A DNA stretch of 64,000 nt from Odobenus rosmarus divergens (lineage: Eukaryota > Chordata > Mammalia > Carnivora > Odobenidae): positions 7,283,245 through 7,347,244 of the forward strand of contig NW_004450266.1 in the NCBI RefSeq assembly GCF_000321225.1. Reading direction: 5' to 3'. Under the pieces are notes generated by a model. It worked only from the letters and a program-made list of their open reading frames with translations, did no database searches and was not told the DNA's origin. Positions 22,146-33,494 of the stretch are shown one piece after another. The first letter of the stretch is position 1. Every line of letters begins with the position of its first letter. A program made the position numbers and the translations under genes.

Positions 22146-23754
22146 AAAACTTGTGGTTGGCTGTCCTTGATAGAAGGGAGGTGAGGGCTTAAGGAAGTCA
22201 CTCTTGGATACCTTGATTTCAGTTGCATAAGTGCCTTAGATCCTGATCAGGGAGGGGTAGAGCCAGCCTTAGATGCCAGATTCTCACTATCACTGGCAAA
22301 GTGGTTGTCAGGAACCAGAGAGCTGACTACTTGCAGGGAGCCTTTGAGGGAATCTAGTTTAATGCAAGGGCCATAGGCTTCTAAATCTCATTAACCTTTG
22401 TGCTCATTACACATTTACTAGTTGTTAGTTATTGTACCTTGACTGCTTTGAACCCCTTTCATACCTTCAATATGGGCTTAATAATAAATGCCTTTCAATG
22501 AGAAGGCTCCTCACAATGGGCATGGCTCAGCAAATGGGGAATTTCAGTTTGCTTTGGTTTAAGGAGGAATAAGCTTATATCTTGTGGAGACTACTAGATT
22601 TAGGTAGTGTTTTGGCATTCAAGGTCCCAGCCTTTTCTCCACTAAATTCCTAATTCTATTATAGGTTTGTCTGGTTTTGCAGGTCTAGTTTTTGGGCTTT
22701 ATGTTGTCTGTGTTTTCCTCATGATTGTTCCTCTAGTCAAGCTAGTCTTTTTACCTGAAACCCTGTTCTTCTTTTCCCAGCTACATTTGTCAAAATTCTA
22801 TCAAGGTTCATATTAAAGGTGTCACCAGTACTGGGAAGTCTGTCCTAGCTCTTCAACTGAAAGAAATCCCACCAGCCTCTGGGCTCCACAGTGCTTTGCC
22901 CAAAACGTCATGCTTTCTCACTCACTTGCAACCACAGCCTTCCTTGAGCATGAGAATTAAAGGAAAAGAATAGCTGGTGAGCCAGCAATTGCACATAACC
23001 TATCTTATGAATGCCCTAACTGACAAGGAGTGATCCTTACTGATGCTCTGTTAACAATTACACAGTATTGTAGTGATTATGAAGTATGATTTTTGTTGCT
23101 AATTTTTAAGATTTTTCTTTGTCATAATTTTCTGGTGTTATTAGAAAAATTTGGTTATTTTGGGAAGAACAAAGGATTTACCCATGTGAATATCATCCTT
23201 TATGGTGGGAGAGGCAGGACAAGACCTTCACAGGAATATGATCTCTGTGAGTTGGATCCTGATTAAATTGTGACTATGTTTCCAGCCCTTTGGCATCCTA
23301 GGCACAAAGTTGATGCTTGGGGAATGTCACAGAGTTGAATTTACCCTATTTTCATGAGTAACTCTTTTCTGCCTGACCTTTATCTTTGTCTGACTTCTAG
23401 CATTTCTTTTTAAAATGACAGTAAGGTGTGCATCTCTCAATACATTTAGAAAATGACTTTTCTATCTGGCCTCTCTTCCTTTGGATTCTTTCTTCCCATT
23501 GACATAGAAATATCTTGTTTCTGTAGTAAGTGTTAAGACAAAAATAGTAACTTAAGGGGTTCAAAAAAAGCACTTATGTTTAGGAACTTAAACAACTTCC
23601 CACCCCACTTTCACCTACCCTCAAGGCTAACTGCTCTTGAAGGAAGTCTGAGGGTGTCAAGTAGAGACTGTTGACTGACAGGCAGAGATCTGCCTTCAGG
23701 AAAAGACCAATGGTGCCTTGGATAGACTATTGTCAGAGCATCGATAAGGTAGAA
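22146..23754. other. Single-copy sequence with an L2-like segment at 22,735-22,945
   Basis: 22,735-22,945 ('cagctacatttgtcaaaattct', 'aaggttcatattaaaggtgtc') resembles L2 in sense orientation, and 23,255-23,330 resembles an L2 tail. The remaining sequence, including 22,946-23,250 and 23,331-23,754, shows nothing recognisable. Confidence 0.45.
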
Positions 23755-23965
23755 AAACACAGGCTTTGGAGTTAAGACAGACTTAGATTCAAATTCTGTC
23801 ATTTTACCTATGTTATGGATTTATTTAGGCAAGTTTCTTCACTTCTCTGAGCCTCAGGATTTTCAGTGCGGAATTGGAACCATAATATCTACCTCATAGG
23901 GTAATGATGAGGGTTAGGTGGGATGCATAAGTGCTTGCTGAATTTATGAGTGAATAAAAGAGTGA
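23755..23965 (+). mobile_element. MIR
   Basis: 'aggctttggagttaagacag', 'ttcacttctctgagcctcagg', 'taatgatgagggttaggtg' and 'agtgcttgctgaattta' follow the MIR sense order over most of its length. Confidence 0.8.
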
Positions 23966-24954
23966 ATGGTGTCCATCATCAAATGTTGGATGGAGCCCTA
24001 TATTTGGCTTAAAAATTCATTGACTTAGGCAATAGCTTACCAAGTAATATGATAGGAGCAGAAAGACTCTGGGTAGAGTATTTTATCATTGACATTGTTT
24101 AGAAATGCCAGAACATGGGTTTAATAAAAAGCAGTTTGACTTTTGGTTTTATCAATATTTTTACATTCTCTACAGTGTATTGCCTTTTTGCTTATACCCC
24201 AATTAGACTGTCTCCCCCGCCCAAATGCCACTGGAATCTGGGCTGAAAATATAGTCACTTCACTAGAGAGGAGATGTGAGTATTGTGGAGGTAGAAAACC
24301 TGGCCTGGCTATCCCTCTGGGCCCATGATTGTAGATTCTGAGCTATTTCTGAAACTCCTTGCTTGTTTAATCTGAAAAGTAGTTTGCAATGAAAATTTCT
24401 CCCCCTTGAAACCCTTGTTAATCTAATTGCAATTGAAATGCATAAATGAAATGACGAAAGCTGCATTTTATCAGCAATTATAGCAATTTTCTTTTATTTA
24501 CTGGAGTTTGACCTCTGCTGTATTGATAAATTGCACTTTTTCAAGGTCTATTTTCCCATCAGCAAAGTCAGGTTGTTTATAAAATGATTGGCATAAAATG
24601 TCATTCTCTCCTCACCTCCTCCCCCCCCCCCATATTATAGAAAATGTGTCCCAAGTCTAAAGAAATTGACTAGGAATTTATGAAGACTGCACATCTCTAT
24701 CTGAGTGTATATTTTTACATGGAGCTTTAAAGTACCCAACCACAGTCTTTTTAACAACCAAATCTGAAAAGTAAGCAGCATTTAGCATCTTGCACCTCTG
24801 TCTCCTTCCAAGTCCTTAGAGATTTGGTGTGTGAAATCTGTACCCATTATCTTTTCAATCTTCTCTCTGATCATTCCTTTCCAAGATGACATTGTCAGGA
24901 AGTCACAGTAGGAAGTTTGAAATGAATGAAAAGCCTTGCCCCCCTTCCTGTGTC
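23966..24954. other. Repeat-free stretch with a CNE-like block
   Basis: 24,420-24,600 is AT-rich and unlike any repeat I know ('attgcaattgaaatgcataaatga', 'tagcaattttcttttattta'-type text). A 12-base poly-C run lies at 24,620-24,631. No coding frame is convincing. Confidence 0.4.
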
Positions 24955-25765
24955 CAGGCAGGTCACCAAAAGTCCTGGTGATCCTACCTTCTCCATCTAC
25001 CTCCTCCCTTTCTCTCCATCTGTACTGCCACTGTCCCAGTTCAGGCTTTTGTCTGCTTTCCCTTGGACCATGCAGTAGCCTCCACATGGGTTTCTCTGCC
25101 TCCAGCCTTAAATGCCTTTCCTTGCTCCTTTTCCATCCTGCACACAGCTGCCAGAATGGTTTTTCAAAACCACAAATTGAATATGCCATTGCTCTGCTTA
25201 AACTCTCCAGCGGCACCCTATCACCTATAGGAGAACATCTTACCTCTTTAGGATGACCCGCAGGGCCTTAGGTGACCTGAATCTGAGTCCCCCTATCTAT
25301 CTATATCATGGCTCACCTCTCCTTGCCCTGCCTCTCATCCTATACTCTGGGGAACAAGAACTGTTCTTGTCATCTATGCTGTGTGGTATCTTCCCTCCAC
25401 CACTCTCTTTATGCTCTTTTCTATGCCCAGGAAACATCTTCCCTCGTCTCTCTTCTTGTGGCTAACTCTTACTCAAGGTTTATAACAATTTATCTGCCAC
25501 CTCTACTGTGGAGCCTCCCCGATTACTCTGATCTATGTTATGCATCCCTTTATCATTCTTTTACTTACTCACCTGTACTGAAATGATTGTCTTCAATCAG
25601 TGCTTCCCTATCAGACTGTGGACAGGTTCCTTGAGGGTAGGAGATGTAACTTAGTCGGCTCTGTATCTCTAGGTCCTAGCTCAGGTAGCCACTTACACAC
25701 TATTTGTTAAATTATGCTACCTAGTAGCTGCTCAATAATTGTCAATTTCCTTTTCTATTGTCCTA
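24955..25765 (+). mobile_element. L2-type LINE, long 3' fragment
   Basis: The landmarks lie in L2 order: 'tgcagtagcctccacatgg', 'gccagaatggtttttcaaaac', 'cattgctctgcttaaac', 'ctccagcggcaccctatcac', 'gcagggccttaggtgacct', 'ggagcctccccgattac', 'gacaggttccttgagggtagg' and 'tagctgctcaata'. The 144-residue frame on the opposite strand (24,782-25,216) is incidental. Confidence 0.85.
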
Positions 25766-25900
25766 ATTCCTCAGAGTACTGGTTTCCCCATCTGTAAACT
25801 TGTCTTACTTAACTCCATGCATTGCTTTGAGGATCCAATGAGCTATTGACTATAAATGTGTAATATAAATTTAAAAGCATTTCCTAGTGTTATTTTTTCT
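25766..25900 (+). mobile_element. MIR fragment
   Basis: 'ggtttccccatctgtaaact', 'ttgaggatccaatgag' and 'aaaagcatttcctagtg' match the MIR sense 3' half. Confidence 0.55.
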
Positions 25901-26224
25901 ATTATTGCTCCTTTCTGGCACTTCTAACTCTCCAATCATGGCCCATCAGTAATTCTGACTGAATAAAACATTTCAGATTGTGAACAGGAGCCCCTTGGTG
26001 AACAGAAACAAAATACCATAAATCAAACCAAAGCACAACACCAAATGAAGTAGACCCTGACTAATCTAGGCTGTTCACTCATATTAGAGGTTGATTCAAT
26101 GTTTGCCCCTTTCCTCTTCAAACCATATATGTGTCCAGGCTTGAGATAGGTGCCCCTTCTTTTGTTCCCATTTCACACTGTGGCTTTCATGTTCTTTTTT
26201 GGGGACGGCTGTACTCTGGGCAAA
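25901..26224. other. Single-copy sequence, nothing recognised
   Basis: There is no repeat or gene signature. Confidence 0.4.
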
Positions 26225-26465
26225 TGATAGTTAACACTGTTAATAGTAGAGGATATTAGCATTCACTGTGTGCAAAGTACTAATGTGAATGGATTGACTC
26301 ATTTAATTCTCCCCCAAATCCTTGGAAGTGGATACTTTTCTTATCATCATTTGCAGATGAGGAGACTTCGGACTGGCTAAATCACTTGTTCAGAAGTTCC
26401 ACAGTTGGTAAGAGGTAGAAGTAAGTCTAGAAGCTATACACTTGACCTTCATCCTCTACTACCAT
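26225..26465 (-). mobile_element. MIR
   Basis: 'attcactgtgtgcaaagtac', 'actcatttaattctccccca', 'atcatttgcagatgaggaga' and 'cacagttggtaagaggtaga' are antisense MIR in order. Confidence 0.8.
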
Positions 26466-26589
26466 TCAAAGCTATATGTCTAGTTCTCCCTCTCTGGACC
26501 ACGGTCTCTTGAATGCTAGGGGCTTGGTCCAATGTACCTTTGTCCCTATAGCCTTATAGGAAACAGTCCTCTAACATGGAAATACTCCC

Positions 26590-26990
26590 ATTGGAAGTAG
26601 CACACTGTAAGGGAATAAGTTCTGTGGAGACAGAAGATCCAGACTAAAAATCCTGGCTTCACTGATTTAAAAGTGGGCCCCAGTTTCCATTTCTGGAAGA
26701 TGGGAAGAAAAAAAGAGACCTCATACATCTGTTGGGAAGTTGAATAAGACATTACAAGGAAAAACACTTAGACAATGTCTGAGTCAGAGGGGATGTGGTG
26801 AATACCAGTTTGAGCCTCTTGGAGCTTCACTTTGCCATCAGTGAAAGTGTTTTTCTGATACACTATCGTGTTAAAGCTTGACATAATCTTTTTGCTGTAC
26901 ATATGTGTGTGATTGCCTTTCCTATTTTATGAAGGAGGAAACTGAGGTACAGGGAAAGGTAGATCTGATGTCCTCCAAGTGCCCCCTGAT
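26590..26990. mobile_element. MIR (26,590-26,785 plus) and antisense MIR scrap (26,910-26,985)
   Basis: The first has 'cagtttccatttctggaaga' and 'gttgaataagacattac'. The second has 'cctattttatgaaggaggaaa' followed by 'ctgaggtacaggga', an antisense MIR core. Confidence 0.6.
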
Positions 26991-27289
26991 TTGAGAAGCA
27001 CAGTTACTGGTTCTTCTGGAAGGTTTTGGATTGCATAGGATCTCACTGCCATTGCCAGGCCTGCTCCAAGTCAACTTGGATTACTTTCACTTTATTTGCA
27101 CTGTGCAGACTCTAGTGAAATAACTGTTAACGACTCTGTTGTACCATGTTTTTTAAAAGTTCCTCAACCAAGAATGTAAGCTGTTGTGGCTAACCAGGTA
27201 CAGTTAGGCTTATGACCTCAGAGGAATCTCTTTGATTTCATTTTGTTGTACTTCGGTGTTTTTATTCTAATAGTTATACCTTAAATGCC

Positions 27290-27745
27290 TTTGGCAGGGA
27301 GAGTACTGACCATGTCATCCAAGACTGAAAGCTATGACTGAATGGCCAGGCCTCCAGCACAGATGAGGAAGAGTTGATTCTTACCCTCAAGGAGGTACTG
27401 GACATCTGGGGGAGAACAACATGTAACCAGGATTCCAGAAAAGTTAGATAAAAATGGCTCAGGATGTACATTTGGTATGCTCCCCTGGATGGAGTTATCA
27501 GGAAGTAGATTTTGGAGCTGGCCTTAAAGGACCTAGAATGATTTACCAAGAAAAGAAAGTCAGAAAAAGTGGTTTTGGTGGAAGAAAGTGTGGGCAAAGG
27601 CATCCTGCCACAAAGGTCTACGGCAGAAAATCAACTCTTTTTTTGGAATGTGGTAGAGTCAAGTCTGCATTATATCTTGAAGCTCCAAAGCAACAGGTGG
27701 GTAAATATTTCAAGCGTGGCTTCCAAGCCAGGAGAAAACAGTATC
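27290..27745 (+). mobile_element. Ancient mammalian repeat, family unresolved
   Basis: The order 'gatgaggaagagttgattct', 'taccctcaaggaggtactgg', 'gagctggccttaaaggac' and 'gggcaaaggcatcctg' matches a widespread old mammalian repeat. Related text occurs near 31.0, 44.5 and 62.8 kb. The 124-residue frame at 27,454-27,828 lies in it and looks incidental. Confidence 0.45.
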
Positions 27746-28217
27746 CATCAGTCCTGGTCCTTCCTTTCCTGGGGACTTATTTCTATACCTGTCATCTTAG
27801 CTCTACCAAATATTTAAAGTATGAATAATGGGGACCCATGGTAAGGAAATCAAAGTCTGATATTTCTCTTCATTGAGATTAATGATTGTAATTTTCCCTA
27901 TAGTGGGGTGGGGGGAATGGGGAGTGTTGTGTAAGAAGAATGGTTTACACCATGAAAAGTGTATGCCTCGTTCAAGGCTTAACTTGTCAATTACAGCTTT
28001 GCACAGAGCTATACAGAGGAACTTGATGCAACAGAAATTACCCTTAGAAAGGCTGACTTCATGGCCAGCCCAAGCCAGTCAAGTTTCTTTCTAGGATCCC
28101 AGCTGACCTGTGCCTGGCCCAGTACGGCTTCTTTAAACCACATTCTTTAGCAGCTCCTGTGCCTTGCACAGTCAACACATAATTGACAATAAACTCAGCA
28201 TAAAAATAAGACCTGAG
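27746..28217. other. Single-copy sequence, nothing recognised
   Basis: There is no repeat or gene signature. A G-rich run ('ggggtggggggaatgggga') lies at about 27,904-27,923. Confidence 0.4.
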
Positions 28218-28440
28218 AGGCAATATAGCATAGCAGTTAAGAGCAAGGACTGTGGAGCTAGGTACACACAGGAAAAAAAAAAACCAAAAAACAAATGTTG
28301 GCTGGCCACCTGCTAGCTGTGTGATCTTGGGTGGGGCAGATCATTTCTCTTAGCCTCAATGGTCCTCATGTGTTGGTGAGGGTATCATGAGGCTATGTAA
28401 GGCATCTAAAACATACTGGACATTTAGTAAATATAGGACC
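28218..28440 (+). mobile_element. MIR with an internal A-rich insertion
   Basis: It starts 'agcatagcagttaagagcaagg', then 'ctagctgtgtgatcttggg' and 'tcttagcctcaatggtcctca'. An A-rich stretch at 28,273-28,291 interrupts the 5' half. Confidence 0.85.
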
Positions 28441-28720
28441 ATTTTCTCCTTTTCTCTAGATATCTACCTTACCCCACATGCAGCTCTAAGGCTCCCAAGG
28501 GTACCTGGAAAAGTTGCCTATTGCAAATGTCCTGTTCAGAAAAAGCCCTGGATAAATGGGACCCAGTCTTAGGAAATCTAAGGACAAGACGTTTAGGGAA
28601 ATTTAGCATTTCTCCAGCTCTAAGTGTATTCTTTTCTTAGAGACAGTGGCTACTTTCAGGTGATGGGATGCACTAAACTATGACCAGGAAGAGATGGTAA
28701 CAGGATCGTGGTTAAGAATG
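28441..28720. other. Single-copy sequence
   Basis: Nothing is recognised before the L1 3' end. Confidence 0.4.
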
Positions 28721-28939
28721 AGAGATGAACCATGAGAGACGATGGACTCTGAGAAACAAACTGAGGGTTCTAGAGGGGAGGGGGGTGGGGGGGATGGGTT
28801 AGCCTGGTGATGGGTATTAAGGAGGGCACGTACTGCATGGAGCACCGGGTGTTATACGAAAACAGTGGATCGTGCATCACATCAAAAACTAATCATGTAT
28901 TGTATGGTGACTAACATAACATAAAAAAAAGAAAAGAAA
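28721..28939 (+). mobile_element. Young carnivore L1 3' end, 5'-truncated
   Basis: 'accatgagagacgatggactc', a G-rich tract (28,774-28,798), 'gatgggtattaaggagggcac', 'gagcaccgggtgttatac' and 'catcaaaaactaatcatg' precede an A-rich tail. AAGAATG at 28,714-28,720 and 28,940-28,946 may be the target-site duplication. The close match to the remembered consensus suggests a comparatively recent insertion. Confidence 0.9.
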
Positions 28940-28954
28940 AAGAATGTCACCCCC

Positions 28955-29168
28955 AGTATAAAGCTGTGTATGTTCAAATCCCCTCCTTGTGACTCTCTAG
29001 CTCCGTGTCTGTGGGCAAGGGATTTCACCTCTCTAAGCCTCAATTTTTTCACCTGTCAAATGGAGATAATAATGATACTTGCCTTAGGGGCTATTAGCTC
29101 ATTAACATATGTGAAATTCGTAGGTTCTTGGAACAGCGCCTAGTGCACAAGAAATACTGTGTAATCAT
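28955..29168 (+). mobile_element. MIR
   Basis: 'ttcacctctctaagcctcaat', 'gtcaaatggagataataatga', 'acagcgcctagtgcacaag' and 'aatactgtgtaatca' lie in sense order. Confidence 0.8.
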
Positions 29169-29499
29169 TTGTGTTCAATCTTTCCTTTTATTGATTCTTG
29201 CCGCAAGGTTTCTATTTTTGGTGTTCAAATTTTTCTGATTATATCAGTACTTCAACATTCCCCCTTCTTGGGAGAGATAATGTCCATCTCTGTATTTCTA
29301 TCCTTTTGCTCTCATCTCTGCCTATGTGCCCTGAAATGTCAGGGTAATGAAGAGAAGACAATTTTGTGTGTGTGAATATTGATCATTTGAGCTTATGATC
29401 ATTGCTCCCTTCTGTGTTTGTCCTTTCCTTTGGTGTTGTGGGAACCCTGCCATGTGGCTGAGAAGTTGAAAAGGAAGATGAGAGCGGAGTCCACCTTTG
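29169..29499. other. Single-copy sequence, nothing recognised
   Basis: There is no repeat or gene signature. Confidence 0.4.
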
Positions 29500-29625
29500 A
29501 CAAAAGAGAAAACCAAGGCAACCCTTAACCCCTCTGAATCTCTGCTTTCAATTCCAGAAACCGAGGAGTTTCAACTAGATGGTCTCCAAGGGCTCTCTCA
29601 GCGCAAAATGTCTGACAGTAAGACA
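29500..29625 (+). mobile_element. MIR3/L3-like fragment
   Basis: 'tttcaactagatggtctccaag' followed by 'ggctctctcagcgcaaaatg' resembles the end of MIR3/L3-type elements. Confidence 0.5.
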
Positions 29626-30429
29626 GCAGGAATTTAATTCATCTGATGGTGAAAAAGAGACTGAAAGCATGGAGAGAGATCTATTCCACATAAGCATAAT
29701 GCATTTCCAAAGCAATGATGAGTTCATGTGGTTATTTGAAAAAATTATCAGATAATTTTGTATTATCCTGTTTTAGCAAAAAAAAAAAATGCTATGTAAG
29801 TCTGAGCATGACTGTAATAATCTTCCTAACAATTGAAATCCTAAAATGCATTGTTCAAGATTCTAGCATAAATGCTATGGCTAAATACTCTTTGGATATT
29901 CAGAAGAGGGGAGATGTCTCCCATAGAAATAACAACAGTCCCCTTAATTACAGAGCATTTCATTATTTTAATTAATTTCTTCTTATTGTCTTTTTGTCCA
30001 GGGTGCAGTTGGAAGTGCACATCATTAATTCAGAGGATCAGTCTTCTCTCATTTCTGGTAGGGGGAGTAGGGGGACCTCTCCATCCTATGATTAATAGCA
30101 GTTTTGAATAATTTCAGGTTCCATTTTGCTAATAGAAAGTAAATTGTCCTTGGCAATGACTCCAGTAATGGTTAAAAAAAATCAGTCCTTGTAAAGTGAC
30201 ACATGGGTGCCTACCTTCCGGTCATATCACTGTTAGAGATAGCAATTTCCCAATACCTAGCCATTGCAGGTCAAGTTGGTTTAAGGTCACCTTCCCTGAT
30301 AAACCATTCCAGCAAAGCATTTGGGGGGGTAGATAAAAGATTTAGGGGACCTCATATGTTTTCTGATGTGATAACCCAGGTATTTCCAGCATAATGAAAC
30401 CATGATGTTGGAGGAAGGACACTTGGACT
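29626..30429. other. Single-copy AT-rich sequence with a GATA-type palindrome
   Basis: No transposon was recognised. A 19-bp palindrome, AAAATTATCAGATAATTTT, occupies 29,741-29,759 and contains TTATC/GATAA half-sites. The frames at 29,715-30,394 show no protein family. Confidence 0.4.
29741..29759. promoter_or_regulatory. Palindromic GATA-like motif
   Basis: The arms AAAATTATC and GATAATTTT are perfect reverse complements around one A. They place two GATA half-sites back to back (ATCAGATA type). Factor binding is an inference from motif shape only. Confidence 0.3.
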
Positions 30430-30605
30430 CCAATTCAGATTTTATTAATGACTTGCTGTGAGACTTCTTGCCAGGCACTTAACCTCTCTGAATCAACTGA
30501 AAAAATGGGAAGAAACAAGGTTTCCCCTTTTCTCTGCCCAGGGTTGTTTGGACTATCACGAGGCAATGATGTGAAAGTACTTTTTAAATTCTAAACTTTT
30601 AGAAT
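30430..30605 (+). mobile_element. MIR
   Basis: 'atgacttgctgtgagacttc', 'cacttaacctctctgaatc', 'gggttgtttggactatcac' and 'gtgaaagtactttttaaa' lie in sense order. Confidence 0.75.
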
Positions 30606-31019
30606 GGTAATTAAAGGATAGTGATTAGCAGTCAACATAATATTGCTTAAAAAGGGGTGTCCAGTAGAGTGACTCTCTGAAATAATAAGAATTTAATGTG
30701 GCTCTGTAAAGTCTTCTAAAAATTAAATGTGATTGGCAGAGTGAAAAATAGTGATTACATGTTGATCAATCAGTCAAAAGGTGGTTATAAAGCCCCGACT
30801 GTGTGCGACTGGCCTATTTTTGCTGGGTTTGTGGGGAAATGCACAATAGGAATGCAATTTGCCCTGCCTCTTCCTAGGGCTTTTGTGAGGGTTATATGAC
30901 CTCATATACAACAACACTTTCTCCCCCCTCCCTCTATCTACCCCTCTCTCCCTCTAACCAAGATTCATCCCCAAGTGGAATAAGGGGGTGGAAAGTGCCT
31001 GGGGGACTATTTTAGACAT
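30606..31019. other. Single-copy sequence; AT-rich 30,690-30,800 is CNE-like
   Basis: No repeat signature is visible. 30,700-30,800 is AT-rich and non-repetitive ('gtgattggcagagtgaaaaa', 'gttgatcaatcagtcaaaag'-type text). No gene was found. Confidence 0.35.
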
Positions 31020-31560
31020 AATGGTTCGGAAAGGCTTTCTGGAGGAGGTGCCAAGAGCAGAGACTCAGATGGAGGCAGTAAGCCAGAGACGTATGTGAAG
31101 ACTGTTCTGTACAGAGAAAACAGCAGGGCAGAGCCTGTGGAGGACAGAGAGCTGGGAGTGTCATCATCTGATGAGGGTTCAGAGGGGTCACTGGCTGCTA
31201 GATGGAGAGCAGACCATGGGGTGACCAGAGAGGGGGACCAGGCAGACCAGAGAGGGGCTCTTGGCCTGGGACAAGATGGAGTTGATGGTGGCTCCAGGGA
31301 GGCCAGCAGTGATGGGGGAGGTGAGAGGGGTATGCACTGTCGGGAAGGACCAACAGGACTTGCTGATGGAGGATGTGGGGAATGAGAAAGAGCCATCAAG
31401 GAGGACCCCAGTGTTTTTGACCTGCCCCGGTGCCAGGAGAGTTTCCATAGGGCCACATATAGGAGATGAGGGAGGAGCAAGTTCGTGGTCAGGGAGTAGG
31501 AATCGCAGGTACAATTTTGAGGCATTAGAAGAGAGATGGCATATTCACCAATTCATCTGA
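31020..31560 (+). mobile_element. Ancient mammalian repeat, family unresolved
   Basis: It opens 'gaaaggctttctggaggagg' and runs purine-rich to 'agaagagagatggcata', matching the same old repeat type seen at 27.3 and 62.8 kb. Low stop density on this purine-rich strand and its complement yields a 172-residue antisense frame (31,007-31,525) with no protein features. Confidence 0.4.
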
Positions 31561-32639
31561 GTCAGGAGTGAGTTGGGGGCTAGAGGCACTGCATTCATCC
31601 AAGCGTTCACTGGACACTTGCAATGTGCCCTTCAGGCAGAGGTTTTTATCTCTTCTCATTCTTATCCTTTAACGCTTGCTTGGTGCAGTACAATGCCTTG
31701 TACTGGCAGATAAGTGCCCAATACAGGCTTCCCTTGGCCTGCCTACCTCAGCGTTGAGATTGTAGAGACCAGAGGAGAGAGGTACTGTGAATTCCCCCTT
31801 GGCCACTCTGCTGCTGCCTGGAGCCCTCAGGAGTCCTGAGCTCTTTGACAGTCCCGACTTTATATGCATCAGAAGGAAATACAGATTATCCTGTTTATTC
31901 TAGCTTCTAATCATAACCTCCAAACTCAACTCAAGTACGGAGTCACAGATTGCACACCAGGAGCCCCCATCACTCTCCCCCTGGTTTCCAGGCGTCTCGC
32001 TGGGAGTACAATGTGTTTTGCCTGAAGCTGTGGCCACGTGTCGAGAGCTCACATTTGGGGCAAATTAAGAAGTTGCGGCAGACAACTGCTGCTGGTTCAT
32101 TAGCTGACTGGAATCTGTCACCAGTCATTCCTCCAGACAGAGAAATAAGGCTTCTGTAGAGTTGTGAAGAATATTAGCTAGCTGAGCACCTATCCAGATG
32201 GGAGAGAACACATTGGCTGCTTCTGGAAAACACAGCAGCCCGGGCAGAGGAGGGAGCCTGGACTAAAGTCAGGTGGCTTTGGCTCTCATCTGTCCACAAG
32301 TTCTTTCATGCCGTGTTATCTTGGGTCCGTCACTTTACCTGTTTCCTTGTCTATTCATGAATAGGTTGACTTGTGGGATGTCTAAGGGTTCTTTCAGCTC
32401 TAAAATGCAGGGAGATTCAGGCAGACTCAGCAGCAGAGTTAGAGGTAACTGTGCCATTGTACTTCCTCTGCTGCCTCCCCTTTGTCTCACTTCCTAAGTG
32501 TTGGGGGTCCCCAGGTTGAGTCTTCTGCCTCCTTCTCTTCTATCTGTGCATTCTTGTGATGGGTGTGCCCTCCTGTGCCAAGGCATGACCTACACTGCCC
32601 ATGTGCTGTTGATCCAGTGGCTCTAGCTCTAAAGCCAAC
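31561..32639. other. Mostly single-copy, MIR3-like segment at 32,270-32,425
   Basis: 32,270-32,425 ends 'gtctaagggttctttcagct' and 'ctaaaatgcaggg', as MIR3/L3-type elements do. The remainder is unrecognised. Confidence 0.4.
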
Positions 32640-33035
32640 ATCATGCTGGCTACCTTCATCCAGCGGTCCACAGACCCCTTAATATCAAAATGCTTAAAAC
32701 TGAACTCATCACCTTCCCTTCCAGAACTTTCTATACCTCTTCAGTTTGGTGTCTTCACTAATGACACTTAGTCTTCCAAGTGAGAAACTGGAGGCCCTCC
32801 TAGGTCTGTACCTCTTATCTAATTAGTCACTAAGCCCTGTCAGCTCTATTTTGTTGCTATCTATTCTATCCATCCCAGCGGCCCCATCTTCCTTGCCCGT
32901 GTCCTGGTTTAGCCTGACACCATCTGCCTCTCTTCCCAGCCTCTGGCTGCCTTGCACGGTGTTCTTCTATTGCCAAGCCTGACTTGTTAATTTCTTGCTT
33001 GAAACCTCCAGTGACTTCCTACTGCCTGGTGAAAA
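32640..33035 (+). mobile_element. L2-type LINE, 5' part of a split copy
   Basis: 'aaaactgaactcatcaccttc', 'ccatcttccttgcccgtgtcc', 'gcctctggctgccttgcac' and 'aacctccagtgacttcctac' follow L2 order. It ends at an A12 run, and the copy resumes at 33,495. Confidence 0.75.
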
Positions 33036-33119
33036 AAAAAAAATCAGCACCTTGGGTAATTGATCAATGTTTATTCAAAGAATCAATGTCTGCTCAGAAA
33101 ATGAAAGTTCATTTTTAAA

Positions 33120-33310
33120 AATAGAGGTAGTTACTGTTCATTGTACTGGGCTTAAAGCTTTTTTCCATTATCTTATCTAATCTTCATAGCAACCCCGTGT
33201 AGAAGACATGGTTACCCCATTCTATAGACGAAAATTGAGACTTAAAGAGGTTAAGTAACTTGTTTGAAGAGCCCTGCTAGTACATGGCGGGCGTGGGAGT
33301 GAAATCTAGG
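33120..33310 (-). mobile_element. MIR between two L2 parts
   Basis: 'tcttatctaatcttcatagc', 'ccattctatagacgaaaatt' and 'cttaaagaggttaagtaact' are antisense MIR. It sits between colinear L2 pieces, so it (or the tract around it) was inserted into the L2. Confidence 0.8.
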
Positions 33311-33494
33311 AGGAGTGTGTCCTTCAGTGAAGGTCTGTCCTTTATCTGTGTCCTGCTGCAGCATGCAAGAGCCTTCACAACTGCTCTCAGTGTAGTCCTT
33401 CCATCTCCCACTGCTCTCCTCACCTCCTCCCAACACATACCATTTGTCTACTTTCATTAGAGTACCTATACAACTCAAATTCACCAAAGACTTT
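33311..33494. other. Short intervening sequence
   Basis: Pyrimidine-rich text that may be part of the L2 copy but is too diverged to place. Confidence 0.3.

Noticed and set aside
24782..25216. 144-residue minus-strand frame
   Set aside because: It is antisense to a clear L2 LINE fragment and has no family features.
31007..31525. 172-residue minus-strand frame, Ser/Pro/Leu-rich
   Set aside because: It is the complement of a purine-rich ancient repeat. The composition explains the lack of stops, and a second frame is also open there.
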